DNA of 64,000 bases, taken from an uncultured Ruminococcus sp. (GTDB lineage Bacteria; Bacillota; Clostridia; Oscillospirales; Ruminococcaceae). Below, one piece after another: positions 8,619 through 16,994 of the stretch; within the stretch, counting starts at the first letter, position 1; each line of letters begins with the position of its first letter. The translations under genes and the position numbers were made by a program. The stretch covers positions 1-64,000 of the forward strand of contig NZ_CACWPP010000002.1 of NCBI RefSeq assembly GCF_902762735.1, written 5' to 3'. A model generated the notes under the pieces. It saw only the letters and a program-made list of their open reading frames with translations. It was not told where the DNA came from and did not search any database.

Positions 8619-10193
8619 ATGGGGCAGATCCAATTCGATAACAGATTTCTGCATATCATTTGTGCAGATGATAAAGATATTTTCTTTACAGATCATCCCT
8701 TTGCTCTTGATTTTGAACAATATATGGCATACTGTCTGAAAAGTCAGACAGACAGGGAGATAAAGTGCATATGCTTTGTAAAAGATGATCTGGAGCTGAT
8801 ATTTGCCGATGAAGAGAGCAAAAAATATTATGCGGACAATCTTCCCGCCGTGAAAAACAGCAAGATCGCGTTTATCCCGTTCATGGGAAGAAACAGCTCT
8901 GCGGGCGAAACTGCCGACCACAATGTAAATGCTCTGCGGAATATCGTCAGTGTGATGAACAAGGGAAATACCGCACTTATCATAACTGCCGCCGCACTGA
9001 CGACGATAAAGAACAAAAATGAACTCAGATCCGTGTTTGAGACGATAAAAGATCATAAGAACAGCAATTATCTTATAGTGGTCATGCCGACCGATACAGA
9101 TGGTATAAGTGACATTTTAACGCCAAAAGACGAGATGCAGAATATAAGGTACGCTGAACGCGGCATACTGAATATCAAGCCTTTCAAAGCGGAAATGAAC
9201 GCCTTTTCGGCTAAATTTGAAACAGGCATATCGTACTGGTGCATCAACAATATCAGCTGTCTGTCGGATAAATTATGGTTTTCAAGCGACCATGACTACA
9301 ATGACTACCTGAATATGACCGTATATGTTTTTATCACAGGCGACGTTCCTGTTTCATATTGTGTTATGGCGGACTGGATAGCGGCAATTATCTACGCATG
9401 GCACAGCTCACTGCTGTTCAGGAGCGTCAGCGGGATTGACATCTTCAAAGGCAACAAAAGGCTGAAAATGAGTGAGATATACAAAAAAGTCACAGTGGAA
9501 AAAAATCTCGGGACGCTGTATGGTCTTGCAAAAGAGGTCAGTGCGCAATACGGGAGCTGTGATGATTTTTTTGCCTATCTGGGTCTTAACGGCGAGATGC
9601 CGCAGGGAAAAGACAAGGGCGGCAGTCTTTATTCGCCTATCGGGTACATAGCGCTCGAAACGCTCAGGAGGATCATTACCTGTATTTACAAAACGTTCAG
9701 CGCAGACAGTACATTCAGCAAGCAATTGACGGAGACTATATCCAAACAGTTCCCGAGTTTTTTCGCTGCCGAAAAGCGCCTGCATCATATGCCGATACGT
9801 TTTACTGAGGGTGTGGCTGAGCTTGACGATAAGCTCGGGGAATGCATCGGTGAGCTTACAAATTGTGCCAATGATCTCGAAAACAACAAGATGGGAGTTT
9901 ATGATGATCTGATGGATATATCCGTACTTTTCGACAAAGCACTGGAAGCATACTGTATAAGCGCCACAGCAGACGGTGATGAATTACTGAGAAAAAAAGA
10001 AGAGAAGCGGGTGACGGTCGCATGTCTCACCATGAGGCTGATAAACCGTAAAATGCTGGACAAGAAAAAAGAAATAAAATATGATCCGTCACAGGAAAAG
10101 ATCATAAAAGATGCATATGATATTGCTGTATACAGTAACAGGAGCGATCAGATAAACATCCAATATGATTATCTTAATAATAATTACGGATAA
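8619..10193 (+). CDS. Unknown protein, first gene of the Hsp70/AAA+ cluster
   Basis: 524 residues, not recognised. Residues 80-180 alternate strands and helices (IAFIPFMGR, TALIITAAALTTI, NYLIVVMPTD) in a way that resembles a P-loop NTPase fold, but no Walker A motif is visible, so it may be a degenerate ATPase or a Rossmann-like domain. The rest is mainly helical, with a lysine-rich C-terminal region (RKKEEKRVT, DKKKEIKYD). No signal peptide or membrane helix. AAAGGA lies 14 bases before the ATG. A consensus promoter sits about 250 bp upstream. A 200-bp gap with a mobile repeat separates it from the Hsp70-like gene, so it may be transcribed with the cluster or alone. Confidence 0.7.
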   Translation: MGQIQFDNRFLHIICADDKDIFFTDHPFALDFEQYMAYCLKSQTDREIKCICFVKDDLELIFADEESKKYYADNLPAVKNSKIAFIPFMGRNSSAGETADHNVNALRNIVSVMNKGNTALIITAAALTTIKNKNELRSVFETIKDHKNSNYLIVVMPTDTDGISDILTPKDEMQNIRYAERGILNIKPFKAEMNAFSAKFETGISYWCINNISCLSDKLWFSSDHDYNDYLNMTVYVFITGDVPVSYCVMADWIAAIIYAWHSSLLFRSVSGIDIFKGNKRLKMSEIYKKVTVEKNLGTLYGLAKEVSAQYGSCDDFFAYLGLNGEMPQGKDKGGSLYSPIGYIALETLRRIITCIYKTFSADSTFSKQLTETISKQFPSFFAAEKRLHHMPIRFTEGVAELDDKLGECIGELTNCANDLENNKMGVYDDLMDISVLFDKALEAYCISATADGDELLRKKEEKRVTVACLTMRLINRKMLDKKKEIKYDPSQEKIIKDAYDIAVYSNRSDQINIQYDYLNNNYG

Positions 10194-10291
10194 AAGCATT
10201 TCCCGATGCGGCTGTGCATCACACTCCCCTGCCGAATGCGGAGGCGGGATACAAAAGAAACGCCGTTCGGGAGAAAACCATGTTTTGATAT

Positions 10292-10355
10292 ATCCCAATT
10301 TGGTTGTGTGAACAAGCCATTTTGTATCATCAGCAATACACATCAAAATTGGGAG
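10292..10355. repeat. MITE-like element, copy B, with target duplication
   Basis: A short copy lacking the GC hairpin: ATCCCAATTTGGTTGTGTG, core AAGCCATTTTGTATCATC, right end CATCAAAATTGGGAG. It is flanked by the direct repeat TTTGATAT at 10284-10291 and 10356-10363. The sequence just to the left (10220-10262) looks like a decayed GC-hairpin part of the same family. The insertion lies between the first and second genes of the operon, and its right flank supplies a TATAAT at 10361-10366. Confidence 0.75.
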
Positions 10356-10394
10356 TTTGATATAATGATCTGATATGTTAGGAGCGTATATATA

Positions 10395-12218
10395 ATGGGT
10401 TTAAAAATAGGACTGGATTTCGGAAGTACAACTTCCATCGTTTCGATCTACGATACCGACAGAAAAGCACTTGAAGCGGTGACGTATGAGAATGATCTTC
10501 CTTATATCCCGTCAAAGATCTCATACGGGGCAAACGATGAAGGAACTGTAAAGATAGGCAATCAGGCACTCAATGATATTATAAACAACAAAAAAAGAAG
10601 GTTTTTTCAGGCTTTCAAGACACTGCTGAACAACGATGCCTCCGATGCGATAGTACGTTCAAGAGGATACGATGATAATATCACGCCCGAAAAAGCGGCT
10701 TACGATTTTATAGATACGGTACTTCGGACGATATTGCGTTACCGCAGCGAAACCGTGATAGACAAGCTCGTTATCGGCGTTCCCGAAAAATGGGGCAAAA
10801 GCGTAAGGAACATGCACGACGGCAGTGACACAGACATAAGCCGTTCGTTCGGCACTCAGAGGATCTGCAATATACTTAAAAAAATGGACTGTATCAAGGA
10901 CTTCGAGATAGTTTTTGAGCCTGAAGCCGCCAGTGCGTTCTTTGCCTACAACTACAACAATAATCCTAACATCGAAGGCACACTGAATGACAATATACTG
11001 ATAATAGATTACGGCGGAGGAAGTCTGGACATCACGCTCAGCAAGGTGAATACCTTTGCTGACGGCAAGATGGAGATACGTCTGCTGGACAGCGACGGTC
11101 TCGGCGAAAACACCGACGGCAAGCTGGGCAAGGCAGGCATACTGTATATCGAAGCGCTGATAGAAAAAGCCATAAAGGAAGCGGGCTTTACCGATGTTGA
11201 CATTAACGATATAGCTCTCAAAGCCAGCTTCGATAAGATAAAGCAGACTGTTGAGACTAATCTGAAAAATGCACAGGACGACATCGAAGATGCATTTAAT
11301 ATTGACGACATAGAGGGCGCAAGTGAAGAGCTGAAGGAAATATTGCTGACGCAGGACTGCATAATAACGATGCCCGACGGCGAAAAAAGATTTTTCAATA
11401 TCAATTACTATCAGCTTTACTGTACATATGAAGAATTCATCAAGCCGAGTTTTGACATGCTCTTGCAGAGGTTTGTGAAAAACGGTCATATAGATATAGA
11501 AAACAAGAATTTCAAGATAGGTCTGGTGGGCGGTTTCAGCAATTTCTATCTGGTGCGCAGGCAGATCTGGAAAACATTCAGGATAAGCAGCGCAAGTGAC
11601 CGATGCCTGACAGGTCTGCTGACCGACCCGACTAAACAGGGACAGGCTATATCTCTCGGGGCGGCACTGCTTGCCAATGACATGATACATCTGTGCAAGA
11701 CCTCCGAGTTTGCGATAGGTGTGTATACTATCGAAAATATTAACGGAAGAAACATACCTGTACCGCACTTTGCAATAAAGTTCAGGCAGGAGTATGAATT
11801 TTACAAGAAGTACTATTCAAAAAATCTGGACGGCAAGACTAACCAGATAATAGATTCTCACAGCGGTAATATCGACAGGCTGATAATTATGAGGGATAAT
11901 GACCCGAGACATATCCATGTGATACGTCCCGACGAAAAATATGCCGAAAAGCTCAGGAATGTGATAAACTATCAGGCACAGATAGCATTTTCCATAACGC
12001 CTGACGGTCAGCTGAAAGTGCATGTGGAAAGCGGTGAAGCGGGGAAAAACGGTATGTTTACCCCGAGCGGCTCCGAAAAAGAGATCACACTGACGGATTT
12101 TGACCATCTGACATCAAATGTTACAAGAAATCCGGGTCAGCAGTATGAATTTGCTGAATGGCTCGCGCTCCTGCAAAGCGGAAAGCTCCCGAATGCTCTC
12201 GGAGGAGGAATAAAATGA
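10395..12218 (+). CDS. Hsp70-like (DnaK superfamily) ATPase
   Basis: 607 residues. The actin/Hsp70 ATPase signature is clear: phosphate-1 loop IGLDFGSTTSIV (residues 5-16), connector EPEAAS (175-180), phosphate-2 loop IIDYGGGSLDI (203-213) and adenosine loop GLVGGFSNFYLVRR (about 377-390). The usual DLGGGTFD is altered to DYGGGSLD, and the C-terminal 190 residues match no canonical peptide-binding domain, though IAFSITPDGQLKVHVES resembles its beta part. It is not DnaK itself: there is no GrpE/DnaJ neighbour and the sequence is divergent. AGGAG lies 10 bases before the ATG. Its stop overlaps the next start (ATGA), so the coiled-coil partner is translationally coupled. Probably a dedicated chaperone or scaffold of this cluster. 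Confidence 0.88.
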   Translation: MGLKIGLDFGSTTSIVSIYDTDRKALEAVTYENDLPYIPSKISYGANDEGTVKIGNQALNDIINNKKRRFFQAFKTLLNNDASDAIVRSRGYDDNITPEKAAYDFIDTVLRTILRYRSETVIDKLVIGVPEKWGKSVRNMHDGSDTDISRSFGTQRICNILKKMDCIKDFEIVFEPEAASAFFAYNYNNNPNIEGTLNDNILIIDYGGGSLDITLSKVNTFADGKMEIRLLDSDGLGENTDGKLGKAGILYIEALIEKAIKEAGFTDVDINDIALKASFDKIKQTVETNLKNAQDDIEDAFNIDDIEGASEELKEILLTQDCIITMPDGEKRFFNINYYQLYCTYEEFIKPSFDMLLQRFVKNGHIDIENKNFKIGLVGGFSNFYLVRRQIWKTFRISSASDRCLTGLLTDPTKQGQAISLGAALLANDMIHLCKTSEFAIGVYTIENINGRNIPVPHFAIKFRQEYEFYKKYYSKNLDGKTNQIIDSHSGNIDRLIIMRDNDPRHIHVIRPDEKYAEKLRNVINYQAQIAFSITPDGQLKVHVESGEAGKNGMFTPSGSEKEITLTDFDHLTSNVTRNPGQQYEFAEWLALLQSGKLPNALGGGIK

Positions 12219-14191
12219 AATTCACTGAACTCAAAGATAATCTCAACAGATTACAGAACACAGACAATATCACTGTCGCTGATATAATGTCACTTTATGC
12301 GGATATTACAACGGGTCTTGCCAACGAAAAAGATCTGGCACTGAGCCAGATAGAATTCTGCGGCGAAGATAACGAAGATAAAACAGTTCAGCTGGTGACA
12401 AAAGTGCTGTACGAGATGTCCTCGATGTATAAGAAAAATGAGGATACGATCAAGACGTTTTGCAGATCGCGCATACAGATGAACAGACTGGATAACAGCG
12501 TAGCTACCATCGAAGAAGCTGAAAGCGCCATAAAAGAGCAGGAAGAAGAGCTGGCTAAACTGAAAGCGTATGAGAACACCCTCAAAGATAATGAAAACGA
12601 GATAAAAAAGAAAAAGGCTGAGAACGAAAAGAAAAATATTCAGCTGGAGCAGGACAAAACAGATGTCGAAAAAGAGACAGCTCGCCTGAATAAAGCTGAA
12701 AATGAGATAGATGAAAAGAAAGCGGAAAGAGACCGTATCAGATCAAGTATAGGCGACCCGACAGCGGCAAAGCAGGTGCTTGATGACGAAATAAAAGATC
12801 TGATCTTCCAAAAGCAGAGAATAAGCGAACAGCTTGCCCCTTACAGACTTAAAATAGATGAACTGAATGCGGGAATAGGTGAACTGACCAAAGAACAGAA
12901 GAACGTTCCGGGTGAGATCACTGCTCTGACACAGGAGAAAACAGTTCTGGAGGGTGCAGTCGCGCCGCTCAGGAACACGCTGAAAAGCCTGCAAAGCAGT
13001 GTCGATGATCTTAAAGCGGAAGAAAAGCAGCTGGAAGAAAAAAAGCTGGTGCTGAAAAATGAGGAAAGCATGCTCACACCGATAGTTGAGGGGCTGAGAA
13101 AATCAAAGGAGGAGCTTGATAAAAAGGTCAAGCCGCTGGAAGAAGAGCAGGCTTCGCTGAAACAGCAGATAGAGGAAGGGCAGAAAAAACAGGCTGAACT
13201 GCCCGATGAGATAGAAAAGCTCAAAGCTGAGCTGGACGCTGGGGAGCAGAAGCTGAAAGGCCTTCAACAGCAGTTTTCGGATACTGAAGATATGATACGT
13301 CAGCAGACAGAAGAGGCTGAGAACGAAAAGAAAAAGCTGGAAAACAAGAAGAGTGAGCTTTCAGATAAAAAAATAAATGCCGAAGCCGAAAAGCTGCGTC
13401 TTGAAAAAGAAGTCAGCGAGAAAGAAAAAGAATTTGAGACAGCAGCAGCCCAAAAAAAAGCCGCAGAGCTGGAGCTTATCGCTAAAGAAGCCGACGTTAA
13501 GACGCAGCAGGAAGAGCTTAATAAAATAAATGCCCGTATAAAGGAAAATGAAGATAATATCAGCAAGCTGAAAGAAGAACAGGAGAAACGTTCAAAAGAG
13601 GAACAAGATCTGATAAGCGATATTAACAGTATGAAAGAGCAGGCAAAGGCGTTCAACAAAGAAGAACTGGAAAGACTGCTGAAAGAAGCCACAGCCGAAC
13701 ATGATCGGGTCAAGGGTGAATATGACAGTATCGCTGCTAAGAAAAAAAGTTTTGAGGAAAAGAAGAAAGAGCTGGAAAAAGAACTTCCCACGCTTAAAAG
13801 TGATATGGAAGAAGCGGAGAAGAGCGTTGCAGAGCTTGAAAAAAAAGAGACAGAACTTAATGAAAAGAAAACCAAAGCGGAAAACAAAGAGCAGGACCTT
13901 AAAGCAAAGGTGAAAAACCTTACCAATGCCCTTATCCCGCTTTCCGACAAGGAATATAATGAACGCATCAAAGGCTGCGAGGCATATCTGGAACTGCTGA
14001 AAAAAACTATCGGGCGCATCTACGGTGACAACGTTATAGCCAATTATATCTCGGATACTGCCGCTGCTAAAAAGAGAGATGAGTTCAGGGAAGAACTTGA
14101 TAATATTGAGAGCAGTCTGAAAACAATAAGCGGTAAATATAAAAGTATCGAAGCTGCTTTAAAAAACCATAAAATAGCAAAGGAGCAGTAA
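12215..14191 (+). CDS. Long SMC-like coiled-coil protein
   Basis: 658 residues from the ATG at 12215, chosen because GGAGGAGG lies 7-14 bases upstream; a frame open from 12158 lacks such a site. A helical head of about 95 residues (LKDNLNRLQ ... YEMSSMYKKNEDTIK) is followed by some 450 residues of almost unbroken heptads rich in Lys, Glu and Leu, with a break near residues 180-215 (SIGDPTAAKQVLDD). A C-terminal helical region follows (YLELLKKTIGRIYGDNVI). No ATPase head, hinge or membrane segment is present, so it is not a true SMC or Rad50. Coupled to the Hsp70-like gene by a 4-bp overlap. It may be a rod or tether in the complex; function unknown. Confidence 0.8.
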   Translation: MKFTELKDNLNRLQNTDNITVADIMSLYADITTGLANEKDLALSQIEFCGEDNEDKTVQLVTKVLYEMSSMYKKNEDTIKTFCRSRIQMNRLDNSVATIEEAESAIKEQEEELAKLKAYENTLKDNENEIKKKKAENEKKNIQLEQDKTDVEKETARLNKAENEIDEKKAERDRIRSSIGDPTAAKQVLDDEIKDLIFQKQRISEQLAPYRLKIDELNAGIGELTKEQKNVPGEITALTQEKTVLEGAVAPLRNTLKSLQSSVDDLKAEEKQLEEKKLVLKNEESMLTPIVEGLRKSKEELDKKVKPLEEEQASLKQQIEEGQKKQAELPDEIEKLKAELDAGEQKLKGLQQQFSDTEDMIRQQTEEAENEKKKLENKKSELSDKKINAEAEKLRLEKEVSEKEKEFETAAAQKKAAELELIAKEADVKTQQEELNKINARIKENEDNISKLKEEQEKRSKEEQDLISDINSMKEQAKAFNKEELERLLKEATAEHDRVKGEYDSIAAKKKSFEEKKKELEKELPTLKSDMEEAEKSVAELEKKETELNEKKTKAENKEQDLKAKVKNLTNALIPLSDKEYNERIKGCEAYLELLKKTIGRIYGDNVIANYISDTAAAKKRDEFREELDNIESSLKTISGKYKSIEAALKNHKIAKEQ

Positions 14192-14192
14192 T

Positions 14193-14714
14193 ATGGAAAA
14201 CAAGATCAAAAGCAGATCAATATGCAGCTGCTGCGGCAGTGAAATAAACGACCAAAGCAAGTCGTACTGTGATGTATGCGGAATGCCTAAAGTGACTTAC
14301 ATCGACTTGGAAGAAGCTGCAAGACATGAGCCTGAAAGAGTCGAGGTCTATAAGCGCAAATACTTTGACGGTGATATTAGGCTGAAATGCTTCACCTACA
14401 AGTACGATGCGGACAGCAGCTGTTACAGACCTGCGGGTAACGAGTATGTAAAGCTGTGTGACAGGGTATCGTATAAGCCCGGTGCTAAGGTAGACCTGGA
14501 TCTGGCTTTTTCAGAGATCGCTTCCGACAGAAAGATAACACTGAACGTCAGGGTGAATAAGGAGAACAAGAACTTTGACAGCAAGGTAGACCTCATTCCG
14601 GGAAAGACGATAGGACACAGCAATATCGCGATAGAATTCCAAAAAAGCATGAAAGCATGTTTCGTTGTGCGTTATAATGATGACGAGTTCCGTTCAGAGG
14701 AATTTGATATGTAA
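14193..14714 (+). CDS. Zinc-ribbon protein with C-terminal beta domain
   Basis: 173 residues, starting 1 bp after the coiled-coil stop, with AAGGAG just upstream. The N-terminus is a zinc ribbon (CSCCG at 11-15, CDVCG at 26-30). The following 120 residues alternate beta strands (KITLNVRVNKEN, NIAIEFQKS, ACFVVRYNDDEF) and look like a small beta sandwich. The ribbon layout resembles that of the LRR protein at 5.7 kb, but the type is too common to infer homology. Probably an adaptor in the cluster. No known function assigned. Confidence 0.75.
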   Translation: MENKIKSRSICSCCGSEINDQSKSYCDVCGMPKVTYIDLEEAARHEPERVEVYKRKYFDGDIRLKCFTYKYDADSSCYRPAGNEYVKLCDRVSYKPGAKVDLDLAFSEIASDRKITLNVRVNKENKNFDSKVDLIPGKTIGHSNIAIEFQKSMKACFVVRYNDDEFRSEEFDM

Positions 14715-14754
14715 GCGATAACATGCCAAAATAATAATTACAGGAGGAAATGAC

Positions 14755-16071
14755 ATGGGAGTTTTCAAGAGATTTCTTAATGGCAATTCAAGTGAAAAAG
14801 AAGCTGAAAAAAACGCTCAGCAGGCTGAACAACAGCTTCACGACAATACTATGGGGGCTTTAGATGATATTCGCCAGAGTTCCGATAGGATAATCAAGAA
14901 GCTGAGCAGCATAGACTGGGAAACGCTGAAAAATAAAGAGTCGATAAAAAAAGCAGAAATAACGCTCATAATTCAGAAAGACCCCAAAACAGGGGGAGAA
15001 GGCATTGATGATCTTATATCTGTCGATTACAGCGGCGTGGATTATCTGAATTATGCTAAGCCCAGAGTTGACGGTATCATAAGAAAGCTCAATAATCAGA
15101 TCACCGCACAGATAGCCGAATTGCAAGCCACTGCCGAAAAGACCATGCTTGATACCTCGAGCATAGACAATTATATCTATTCTTTTGCAGGCAAATTTTT
15201 CACATCGCTGGACAAAGGCGATCTGCGTACAGCGAACGTCAGTCTTTCGGGCATGATATACGGAGTGTTTGAAGCTCACTATCCGATAGATGACAGCGTA
15301 ACGGAAGATGAAGCACTGAATGAGATGTCTGAAAGACTTAAAAATATCCAGGCGATAGACGGTCTTATAGAAAACGCAAAGCATATCACATCACTGGAAA
15401 AGGTAAGAAATGAGCTGATAAAAAACTACCGTGTGTTCCGTCCGAAAGCAATTGATGCAGATGAGGAATTCAAAGCATTTTATACGAATAATCAGGGCTT
15501 GTATAATAAGATCAGCGGAATGAGCGGCGAAGAGATCGAAAAGGCATACGGAAAAGATGAAGAGTGGAAAGCCTGGAAGCTCGTTACCTATGCTGATAAT
15601 ATGTATGATGTCGGTGATAGAATGCTGACGCAGATAGAGCTTATAGAAAGCAATATCAAAGAGTATGAAGTGACGAACTATAACCTCCAGAACGCAAGAC
15701 TGCTTTCGGGCACACATGCCGATGATAAGCTGAGAAGCAAGTTATCGGCTATCACTTCACGTATACCCGATGCTATGACAGACCTTGCAAATAATGCTGT
15801 TGAGGCAGAAAAAGAAAACAAGAGCATAACCGACAATGTAAATGCGGCTATGGATGCCGATAAGTTCATACAGGCTCACGCAGAGGCAGTATATAATCAT
15901 AAAGAGCGTGAGGAAAAAGAACTTGCAAGGGAAACGCAGAGAGAGAAGGACGAAGAAGCTGCCACACGCAAACTTGAAGAGGAAGCAGCAGAGCTGGAAA
16001 AGAAGTTACAGGAAAAAGAAACAAAGGAAAAGATGAACGCGCTTAACAAGCGGAAAGTTTTAAAGCGCTGA
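14755..16071 (+). CDS. Helical protein with PspA-like N-terminus
   Basis: 438 residues, not recognised by family. It opens MGVFKRFLNG, a pattern shared by PspA/Vipp1 (MGIFSRF type) and many ESCRT-III proteins, where the first residues form a membrane-binding amphipathic helix. The body is helical (residues 30-370) and the last 70 residues form a highly charged coiled coil (HKEREEKELARETQREK ... KRKVLKR). No signal peptide or true membrane helix. AGGAGG lies 8 bases before the ATG. It sits two genes before the Vps4-like ATPase. A polymerising membrane-binding role is an inference from the start motif and context; the fold needs testing. Confidence 0.65.
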   Translation: MGVFKRFLNGNSSEKEAEKNAQQAEQQLHDNTMGALDDIRQSSDRIIKKLSSIDWETLKNKESIKKAEITLIIQKDPKTGGEGIDDLISVDYSGVDYLNYAKPRVDGIIRKLNNQITAQIAELQATAEKTMLDTSSIDNYIYSFAGKFFTSLDKGDLRTANVSLSGMIYGVFEAHYPIDDSVTEDEALNEMSERLKNIQAIDGLIENAKHITSLEKVRNELIKNYRVFRPKAIDADEEFKAFYTNNQGLYNKISGMSGEEIEKAYGKDEEWKAWKLVTYADNMYDVGDRMLTQIELIESNIKEYEVTNYNLQNARLLSGTHADDKLRSKLSAITSRIPDAMTDLANNAVEAEKENKSITDNVNAAMDADKFIQAHAEAVYNHKEREEKELARETQREKDEEAATRKLEEEAAELEKKLQEKETKEKMNALNKRKVLKR

Positions 16072-16099
16072 TAAGCATGATGAACGGAGGTATAAGCAG

Positions 16100-16963
16100 A
16101 TGAGTAATAATATATTTGGCAAAGTGTTCAAGCCTAAATCGGAACGTACACAGAAAAAGGCAGACAAAGCAGCCAAGAAAGTAATGGAAAATGCCAGAGA
16201 GGACATAATAAACAGTGAAGCCAGCAGAAAGCTCAATGCGGCTAACGATGCCCTGAAAGCTCAGAAAGAATTGAAGGACATGAAAACCGTCAGAAATGTA
16301 AAAGCAAAGCTCATCGCTCAGCAGAGGACGGCGGGCACACATCTGTTAAGGGCAAAAACAGAATATGACCTTGCGGTAAATAAGGAATACAAAAATAAGA
16401 ACGACATCAAAAAAGCTAAGGCGCATTTGAAAAACTATTTTTATATGTACGTGACGATCAGACGGGAACTGATAACTGTAAAAGACCTTGAGAAAAACAA
16501 TGAGATCAACAAGCTCCTGAATGAAATGAGCAACACATTCAAAATGATGAATAAGATCAATGAGGGTTCGCCGCTGATAAAGCGCCTGCTGTTCATGCAC
16601 CGCTACAATAAGACAAAGGGCATCGAAGATCAGTCCTATGACAAGATCAAGAAATATTTCGGCGAAGATGCTAATGAGATCATCAAGGACGATACACTGA
16701 AAAAGTTTGAATCAGAGGAACTCATTGACCTGCTGGTATCGGATAAGCTCTTTGAGAAATTCCACGACATCAATGATCTTGAAAATTGTGCGGAAGACGA
16801 TGAGATCGTCAAAGAACAGCCCGATGATCTGAAAGATCAGGCGATCACAGTGAACAAGTCCTGCGAAAACAGCGGAGGTGCAGAGATTATCGAGGGAATA
16901 AACGAAAAAGAAGAGGAAAACCTTACAGAGGACGAAATGATGAATTCAGCGAATTTCTTCTGA
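16100..16963 (+). CDS. Charged helical protein, possibly Snf7/ESCRT-III-like
   Basis: 287 residues, directly before the Vps4-like ATPase gene (31-bp gap). It starts NNIFGKVFKPKSERTQKKAD, a basic amphipathic opening followed by long helices. In residues about 125-165 the order KNNEINKLLNEMSN, FKMMNKI recalls the helix 2-3 region of ESCRT-III proteins (pattern NN ... M ... MN). The C-terminal 60 residues are strongly acidic and end LTEDEMMNSANFF, where an ESCRT-III protein would carry its ATPase-docking motif. The similarity is by eye only and weak. Alternative: an unrelated coiled-coil subunit. GGAGG precedes the ATG by 8 bases. Confidence 0.6.
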   Translation: MSNNIFGKVFKPKSERTQKKADKAAKKVMENAREDIINSEASRKLNAANDALKAQKELKDMKTVRNVKAKLIAQQRTAGTHLLRAKTEYDLAVNKEYKNKNDIKKAKAHLKNYFYMYVTIRRELITVKDLEKNNEINKLLNEMSNTFKMMNKINEGSPLIKRLLFMHRYNKTKGIEDQSYDKIKKYFGEDANEIIKDDTLKKFESEELIDLLVSDKLFEKFHDINDLENCAEDDEIVKEQPDDLKDQAITVNKSCENSGGAEIIEGINEKEEENLTEDEMMNSANFF

Positions 16964-16994
16964 TAAGCTGAAATAATGAAACGGAGGGAATACG

